From Rehmannia glutinosa (lineage: Eukaryota > Streptophyta > Magnoliopsida > Lamiales > Orobanchaceae): 64,000 nt of DNA. Both the position numbers and the translations under genes were made by a program. A model generated the notes under the pieces. It was not told the origin of the DNA. It ran no database searches and saw only the letters and a list, made by a program, of their open reading frames with translations. Where the stretch lies: the NCBI GenBank assembly GCA_016081115.2, contig CM071934.1, positions 58,761,267 to 58,825,266 of the forward strand, in the 5' to 3' direction. Below, piece after piece: positions 57,901 through 64,000 of this stretch (positions within the stretch are counted from its first letter, which is position 1; each line of letters opens with the position of its first letter).

Positions 57901-58189
57901 TGGTGCGTCTTCGAGGTTTTTTTTTCCGGTGACTCCTCCGCCGTCGCTCCTACTATGGACTTATGTCTCATACAATGGCATACAACCCTGGGCTTTGTCT
58001 CATCCAAGTATCTCATCAAATAAAAATGTAATCCTATTCTTGAGTATTTTTTCTGTACAACCATAGAAACCAAGTTATTTCATATAGATGCTTCTCCAAA
58101 CCATTTTTCAATGCTTGGGGCATGATTCTTTGCTTAACCATGTATTGGGGTTACATAATGTGTCCGATGACAGGAGGTATATTTGTTGG
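57901..58189. other. 3' flank of the PPR pseudogene
   Basis: No feature recognised; it ends with GTTGG at 58185-58189, the target duplication of the next element. Confidence 0.4.
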
Positions 58190-59044
58190 TGATAAAATAT
58201 GTTGCCCTATTAATCAATATATCAATACAAAACCCTGGATATTCGGATTCAAACAGTGTTGTATGTTAATGTTGTAACACTGAAACATACGACAAACTCA
58301 CACAGTGGAAATATAAATAACACCAGGATTTTTAACGTGCTTAGATTCCTCAATCTTAATGCACGAGGCCACGCCCAGAGAAGAAACAATCCAATATTAG
58401 AAAAGCAAAGCTTATTACAAATACGATTTGGATTTACGAATAGCATAAAGACTCCCTCTTTATCAATTCACCAACACTCGTATAAAACTAATCTCTTGAT
58501 TGAATCTTCCACAATCTCAACCTTGTTGGAATCCCTCCAACTTCAAATCCTTTGAACGGTTGAGTCGATCCACGCCGTAGATCTTCACATTCTTCTCCCG
58601 AAGAATAAAATATTGAACAAATGATTTGTTGAAGAAGTACAAATATCTCGAAAAGGCTTTCTGGATTTCTTCTTCAAAAGCCCGACTTCACTTCTTATAG
58701 CAAGCAAGAAGAAATCCAATCCCTGATTTCAAGAGGATGATTTCTAGCTAAGGAAGGAAATCATCAAAAACAATCATTTCCTTGTGGGTGAGAATCATGT
58801 ACACAAGGAAAGTAATCAGAAAAAAGATAATTGGCATTTATAAAAATGGCTAAATCAATTAAGATAAATCTATCCAATAATATCAGCAACATTCACAATA
58901 TAGAACACATGCCAAAAATCACAGCACATAATCTGCCATAAAATCCGCCCAAATTTCTGTAACCGGTGTTGCATCACCAGAGTTACAACACTAGAACTTG
59001 CACCGAGCTCAATGACCAAATTTGCCAATTAAGTAACACTAACA
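58190..59044 (-). repeat. 3' LTR of the deletion-derivative Copia
   Basis: Its inner edge is followed by a CTCCCCCTTTGG tract (59047-59058), the polypurine tract AAAGGGGGAG on the element strand. Confidence 0.92.
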
Positions 59045-59056
59045 ATCTCCCCCTTT

Positions 59057-60419
59057 GGCACTTTTGGTCAAAACAACAATTCATAGGATAACATCAAAAC
59101 ATATATAGATAAAGATGCAACACTAGGAATCACAAAGCCCTGCCAAGTTAGCACAGTTCAAAAAGCATGCATACATAGTTCAAATTCATCCAACACATTG
59201 TCCAATAGAACTAGTTTATCATTCGTACTAGAAACAAGATAAACACAAGCATGCAGTGGTCTTCATCAGAACCACTATATTCCTTTGACTCCCCCTCAGA
59301 GTCAGCATCGATATCATCTTCATCTTCATACTCAAACTCCACCTTAGAAGCAGCATCATCATCTTCTTCCTCATCACAGGAGTTTTCGGACTCCCCCTCA
59401 AATGGGTCTTACCTCACTTGACTCAGTTTGCTCCCCCTTACTTGGGTCTCACCTCACTTGAGTCTCCTCTCTCCCCCTTTTTGACCAAAAAAAGACAAAC
59501 AAAGCCAACCAAACTTTGGCTATTTTTTGGTCAAAACAATCTCCTTCAAGAATTTGAAAGTAGTCCTTACCAAAATTGATGAGAGAATGAACCACCATAA
59601 TTAGAGTGATACAAATGGCGAGTATGGGAGTTTCCAAGAAAAGCTTCCAACTGCAATTTTGAAATTCAAATATTTTTGAAAAAGTCCCATAATTCAAGGT
59701 GTGCAATTAATTCAAAATAAGCACAGATGAACAATACCATTTATTATCAGAGACAAATTTAAGGAATAAATCATTTCCAAAAATAATACACCACATCGAA
59801 TCAAGAGAGAAGATATTTTCCACAAGCCCAAAAATGATCCTAAGGGATGTCTAGAATGATGAGTTTATTTTTGATAGGAATAAAAAGGCCTTAGGCGTTT
59901 TGGTGTTGTAACCCAGTGTTGTACCACATTTTTCAAGAACATCACCATACAAAGTCAATGGATCAAAATTCTTTTCCCATTTAAAAAATGTTTTGAGTGA
60001 AAGGAATCAACAGTGAAACAATTAGCCAGTCGGTAGCTTTCGCTCCAAAACACGGGTAACTCTTTCTCGAGAAGATCATAACATGATTCAAGCATATAAA
60101 AGAAAAGGAGAATAGTTCACAATCAATAGCTTTCACACACAATGTATAGGCAACTTTTTCCGTCAAAGGCCCAAAAAAAATACATCTTTCACATGGGAAA
60201 AAATCATTCAGTTTGCAATTTGATCCACAATTGTTTTTAGGCAGAATATTCATCAAAGGAGTACTCAATAGGGTTACAACAATAAAACAGAAAAGCTAAT
60301 GAAATGATCTTAAAAATGCAAAATGTCTAATGCACAAGAATTAAGATCAAAAAGAGGTTGCAACACATCAAGAAAGAGAAATGATGCACATGGTGTTGCA
60401 ACACTGAAACCCACACTGC
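59057..60419 (-). other. 3' region of the Copia derivative: acidic ORF remnant and non-coding DNA
   Basis: On the minus strand 59415-59235 encode an acidic stretch (EGESENSCDEEEDDDAASK, then YEDEDDIDADSEGESK), comparable to the acidic end of the third ORF in the 14-kb Copia. GGGGGAG-type tracts occur at 59289, 59391, 59431 and 59471. The rest (59480-60419) has no supported frame but contains several GTGTTG(T/C)AAC-like motifs. Confidence 0.5.
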
Positions 60420-61604
60420 TCAGAGAGTACAGACACCCAGAGACTGTTTCAGATAATTAAACCTTTGAAAGTCTAGGGCTTTGGTGAAAATATCAACAAT
60501 TTGATTCTCAGTAGTGACAAAATCAATGGTAACAATTTTATTCTCAACCAAGTTTCTAATGAAATGGTGTCGAGTATCGATGTGTTTAGTTCTGGAGTGT
60601 TGCACTGGGTTTTTAAAAATGTTTGTGGCACTTGAATTATTACAGTAAGCTGTAAGAGTTTTCTCTTCAACCCCATAGTCAGTCAACACTTGTATCATCC
60701 ACAACATTTGAGAACAAAAGCTCCCTAAGGTTGTATATTCAGACTCAATAGTGGATAGGGATACACAACTTTGTTCCTTTCTGTACAATGAAACTAAATT
60801 GTTACCAAGGTAGACACATCCTCCATGAGTGCTCTTTCGATCATCGATATCACCTGTCAAATTAACATCACTAAACCCAGTCAAGTTAGTGTTATGACAC
60901 TTGGTGTTGTAACACTGGAGCTCTTCCTGCAACAAATAGCAGTTAGCGGAGAACCTATTTCCCTTCAGAATACAATTGTCAGAATTATCAAAGACATTAC
61001 AAAAATTCTTATCAAATTTGACATATAAATCATCATCACACAACTGGCTAATGCTAATAAGATTAGCTTTCAAGCCTTCAACATACAGGACATTTTTTAA
61101 ATGGGGAAGTCCTACGACATTTAACGTTCCTTTTCCCAAAACCTTTCCTTTAGCACCTTCACCAAAAGTGACCAAACCATTTTCATATTTTTCAAAATCA
61201 ATGAGTTTTTCCAATTCTCCAGTCATATGACGAGAACACCCACTGTCAAAATACCATGATTCAGTCATATTAACTTTTAAAGATGTGTGAGCAACATTAC
61301 AAGAAAACTCATTTTTCCTAACCCATATTTTCTTGGGTTTGTTGGATAAATCAACTTTAAAACAAGGAGTGTTTCTTTGGTGATGTTTGAACACTGGAGT
61401 TTGAACTCTGCCTTGCCTATAGTGTTTCTGAAGGCGATAACAATTAGGTCTTATATGGCCAGGACGGTTGCAATAATGACATATAGGAACAAACACATTG
61501 CTTCTTTTTCCATTATGACTGAATGATGTTCCTTCTTTAACAAAAGCAATCTTAGAATTTTTATCCTTTTTAGCGAGTTTTTTTAGCATTAAAACCAAAA
61601 CCAA
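60420..61604 (-). CDS. Fused gag(zinc knuckle)-protease-RNase H protein, 394 codons
   Basis: One uninterrupted frame encodes a basic segment, the zinc knuckle CHYCNRPGHIRPNC (about 61500-61460), the protease site 'WYFDSGCSRHMTG' with Asp intact (about 61260-61220), the following gag-pre-integrase-like part to 'SANCYLLQEEL', and then jumps directly to RNase H ('DIDDRKSTHGGCVYLG') through to 'KQSLGVCTL'. The join near 60880 removes integrase and RT yet keeps the frame. In RNase H the Glu of 'STIESEY' remains but the CDN box reads CNN, so activity is doubtful. The true start may lie upstream, since gag sequence continues in other frames to 62255. Retention of an open frame could reflect youth rather than selection. 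Confidence 0.75.
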   Translation of the reverse strand: MVLVLMLKKLAKKDKNSKIAFVKEGTSFSHNGKRSNVFVPICHYCNRPGHIRPNCYRLQKHYRQGRVQTPVFKHHQRNTPCFKVDLSNKPKKIWVRKNEFSCNVAHTSLKVNMTESWYFDSGCSRHMTGELEKLIDFEKYENGLVTFGEGAKGKVLGKGTLNVVGLPHLKNVLYVEGLKANLISISQLCDDDLYVKFDKNFCNVFDNSDNCILKGNRFSANCYLLQEELQCYNTKCHNTNLTGFSDVNLTGDIDDRKSTHGGCVYLGNNLVSLYRKEQSCVSLSTIESEYTTLGSFCSQMLWMIQVLTDYGVEEKTLTAYCNNSSATNIFKNPVQHSRTKHIDTRHHFIRNLVENKIVTIDFVTTENQIVDIFTKALDFQRFNYLKQSLGVCTL

Positions 61605-62270
61605 TACCTGCGATCTTCTTGGTATTTTCCTTGAGAAAGAATTTCATCAAATCTCCCATTTCCTGTGTTCAATTTTTTGATAGAAGTTGTCATCTCACTG
61701 AGGTCTTTCTTCACTTTGGTAAGTTCTTCCTTTTTTTTCGATTTACCTTTCAACTTAATAACCTCTCCTTTGAGTGCCTCTTTTTCAGCAGTAAGACACA
61801 CTACTTTCTTTTCCAAATTCTCATTTGTTTTCAAGACAACCAAGCATTTTTCGTACATCTTTTGGTAAACTCTCCTTAGTTCTTCATTTCTTGATTCTTC
61901 ATCAGCTTCAGTGAGTCATCCTCAGAGTATTCATCACTTGAATTGTTTTCCTCTGCAGCAATCACAGAGTTTAGACATCTTTCAACAAAAGGAAAGTTAG
62001 TGTCATACCTTCTTGGTGTTGTAACACCAGAAATAGCATTGGGGTGCGTTTCATTACAACCAACCTCTTTGTCAATGAAGGTGAATGATTTCCCATTCTT
62101 CTTTCGAGTATTTGCACATTCAACCTGGATGTGTCCAAAGCCACCACATTCTCTGCATTGAATACTTTTGCTTTTGATTGAGGATTTGCTTCGCTTCTTT
62201 TGATCATCGAGGAATTGAGGGCGTAAACCGAATATACTTCATAAACACAAGACATGTTAGCAACAAATAC
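61589..62270 (-). pseudogene. Gag 5' remainder of the Copia derivative
   Basis: Begins just inside the 5' LTR with the zinc knuckle 'CRECGGFGHIQVEC' (about 62150-62110) followed by 'NTRKKNGKSFTF', an acidic region (about 61960-61900), and a coiled coil 'LKTNENLEKKVVCLTAEKEA' (61858-61700) ending 'GRFDEILSQGKYQEDRR'. One or two frameshifts separate these from the 394-codon frame. The N-terminal gag core is deleted. Two zinc knuckles flanking a coiled coil are typical of Sirevirus-type gag. Confidence 0.75.
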
Positions 62271-62304
62271 AAAACGAGGATCTCACTAATAAGAATTAGT
62301 GTTA

Positions 62305-62317
62305 GCTCTTGATGCCA
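62305..62317 (-). other. Primer-binding site of the Copia derivative
   Basis: Minus strand TGGCATCAAGAGC, one base from the LTR end; compare the plant standard TGGTATCAGAGC. It differs by one substitution and one inserted base in the CAG part. Confidence 0.75.
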
Positions 62318-62318
62318 T

Positions 62319-63173
62319 TGATAAAATATGTTGCCCTATTAATCAATATATCAATACAAAACCCTGGATATTCGGATTCAAACAGTGTTGTATGTTAATG
62401 TTGTAACACAAACATACGAGACTCACACAAAATGGAAATATAAATAACACCAGGATTTTTAACGTGCTTAGATTCCTCAATCTTAATGCACGAGGCCACG
62501 CCTGAGAGAAGAAACAATCCAATATTAGAAAAGCAAAGCTTATTACAAATAAATACGATGGATTCTGAATAGCATAAAGGCTCCTCTTTATCAATTCACC
62601 AACACTCGTATAAAACTAATCTCTTGATTGAATCTTCCACAATCTCAACCTTGTTGGAATCCCTCCAACTTCAAATCCTTTGAACGGTTGAGTCGATCCA
62701 CGCCGTAGATCTTCACATTCTTCTCCCGAAGAATAAAATATTGAACAAATGATTTGTTGAAGAAGTACAAATATCTCGAAAAGGCTTTCTGGATTTCTTC
62801 TTCAAAAGCCCGACTTCACTTCTTATAGCAAGCAAGAAGAAATCCAATCCCTGATTTCAAGAGGATGATTTCTAGCTAAGGAAGGAAATCAGCAAAAGCA
62901 ATCATTTCCTTGTGGGTGAGAATCATGTACACAAGGAAAGTAATCAGAAAAAAGATAATTGGCATTTATAAAAATGGCTGAATCAATTAAGATAAATCTA
63001 TCCAATAATATCAGCAATATTCACAATATAGAACACATGCCAAAAATCGCAGCACAGAATCTGCCATAAAATCCGCCCAAATTCTGTGCAATCGGTGTTG
63101 CATCACCAGAGTTACAACACTAGAACTTGCACCGAGCTCAATGACCAAATTTGCCAATTAAGTAACACTAACA
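62319..63173 (-). repeat. 5' LTR of the deletion-derivative Copia
   Basis: Same length as the 3' LTR; the few differences concentrate at CAG, CTG and CG sites. Confidence 0.92.
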
Positions 63174-64000
63174 GTTGGAAATTATAGGGTCTGTACATTT
63201 AGTTCTGTAACATTTTCTTCATTTCATAAGTAGGATAGTATTTTTATTTTTCCTTCTCTTCCATGTATGCTTATCATATTCCTCCTTTTTTTCTACGCAT
63301 GTTTTTTTACTTGCTAATTGTGGTTTGCGAAGAATCTGTATCTTATATAACGTGATTTACACAACATCATCAGAAATTTCCTTCTCTTCAATAGTGTTGC
63401 CAATTTTACACATTTCTTCATGAAACTGTCTTCAGTTATATTTTGTTATGAACAAGATATTTAGTGAAGGCATCATCGTTGTACACCGTGAAACACCTAG
63501 TGGTCTCTGGAGACCTTGTCAAGAGATGACTCAGTTGCTACTTTGAGGAGCAGCACCGTCTTCTAATCTGCTATAGTTAATCTTTCTATATTCAAACATC
63601 TTTAGCACATCTAACTTTGAAATGTATGTGTTGTCACCATATTTCAAAATTTTAGAGCACAGCTACTTTAGACGGATTATCCTGTTTGCTCCTTAAACTT
63701 GACAACCAAGGAATGTTGTCTTGTTAGTGACCTGAAGTTTTCATTCTTTGTCTGTAGCTCAAATTCAATAATCAAGGTTTTATCGTGCATGTGCCCAACT
63801 TCACACCTGCTTATATACATTCCAAATTTATTTAGTTGTTAAACTATGCCAGCTGTTCAGTGAAGAGTTTGGACTCTCTTCCATGCAAACTATTTTGTAG
63901 CTCAAAAATTATTTGTATTCTCAGCATATTGAAGATGAGGTACATTGCTCGACTTAAATCCCTCTTCCGGTACCCAACCCAAACGAAAATGGTAAATTAC
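63174..64000. other. Unassigned right edge of the window
   Basis: T-rich sequence with no supported gene. An ATG at 63935 opens a frame (MRYIARLKSLFRYPTQTK) that runs to the window edge and could be the start of a coding exon, but 22 codons are too few to judge. Confidence 0.3.

Larger units (their letters stand above)
58190..63173 (-). mobile_element. Deletion-derivative Copia (Sirevirus-like), 4,984 bp
   Basis: LTRs 58190-59044 and 62319-63173 are both 855 bases (TGATAAAATATG...TAACACTAACA on the plus strand) and nearly identical. Target duplication GTTGG is at 58185-58189 and 63174-63178. On the minus strand the order is LTR, primer site, gag without its N-terminus, protease, RNase H, an acidic ORF remnant, polypurine tract, LTR. 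Integrase and RT are missing through an in-frame deletion. It cannot move without a helper; near-identical LTRs suggest it moved recently. Confidence 0.93.

Noticed and set aside
1..64000. tRNA, rRNA or other structured RNA genes
   Set aside because: None recognised; the tRNA-like 12-mers are retroelement primer-binding sites.

Overview
The window is nuclear DNA of a flowering plant, probably a eudicot. It is AT-rich and almost wholly built of nested transposable elements: Copia, Ty3/Gypsy, CACTA, Mutator-like (MULE), hAT and PIF/Harbinger. It also holds a fragment of organellar (mitochondrial-type) DNA and a caulimovirid-type reverse transcriptase fragment. Only one gene looks functional, a five-exon COMM-domain gene of the COMMD9 type (11131-16162, minus). 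A second host gene, a DYW-type pentatricopeptide-repeat (PPR) gene resembling Arabidopsis At5g50390, survives only as a pseudogene (55132-57900, plus).

Layout. 1-8060: scrambled old elements, namely caulimovirid RT, two opposed pieces of a Copia third ORF, an inverted pair of diverged Copia LTRs around a PIF/Harbinger relic, then a decayed Copia gag split by a hAT MITE. 8061-11130: mostly unrecognised sequence with one MULE-type MITE. 11131-16162: the COMMD9-like gene; its first intron carries an LTR element (12369-15297) that itself contains mitochondrial-type DNA. 16345-17075: a TIR element with a regular array of a 14-bp palindrome. 17076-25056: two convergent DUF1985 plus Ulp1-protease (C48) genes of the kind carried by some plant MULEs. 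25178-33704: a CACTA-type insertion containing a MITE and a chromovirus (28074-33407). 33705-35188: the 5' end of a MULE, split by a hAT MITE. 35218-55087: a complete MULE bounded by a 10-bp target duplication, with a 14.1-kb Copia/Sirevirus-like element (37038-51142) inside its DUF1985 gene. 55098-58189: PPR pseudogene. 58190-63173: a deletion-derivative Copia. 63174-64000: nothing recognised.

Several insertions are dated relative to one another by target-site duplications I could read directly: CTTTG (Copia in MULE), CTTTCTCCAA (MULE), GTTTG (chromovirus), GTTGG (second Copia), GTTTATTAA (MITE), ATTGGGGG and (G/T)TTCCCAT (hAT MITEs). Removing all elements suggests that the COMMD9-like gene and the PPR gene were once divergent neighbours a few hundred bases apart, now separated by about 39 kb.

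The most unusual signal is a 12-base periodic motif (TGCCCAC or TGCCGAC followed by five variable bases; CGACCAC in one copy) that fills introns and also coding exons of the DUF1985-Ulp1 MULEs. In exons it appears as a four-residue protein repeat; in introns it is packed into larger tandem arrays whose length variants differ by exactly 12 bases. Many frameshifts in the young Copia elements look like sequence errors at CNG sites, so 'pseudogene' calls there are cautious.
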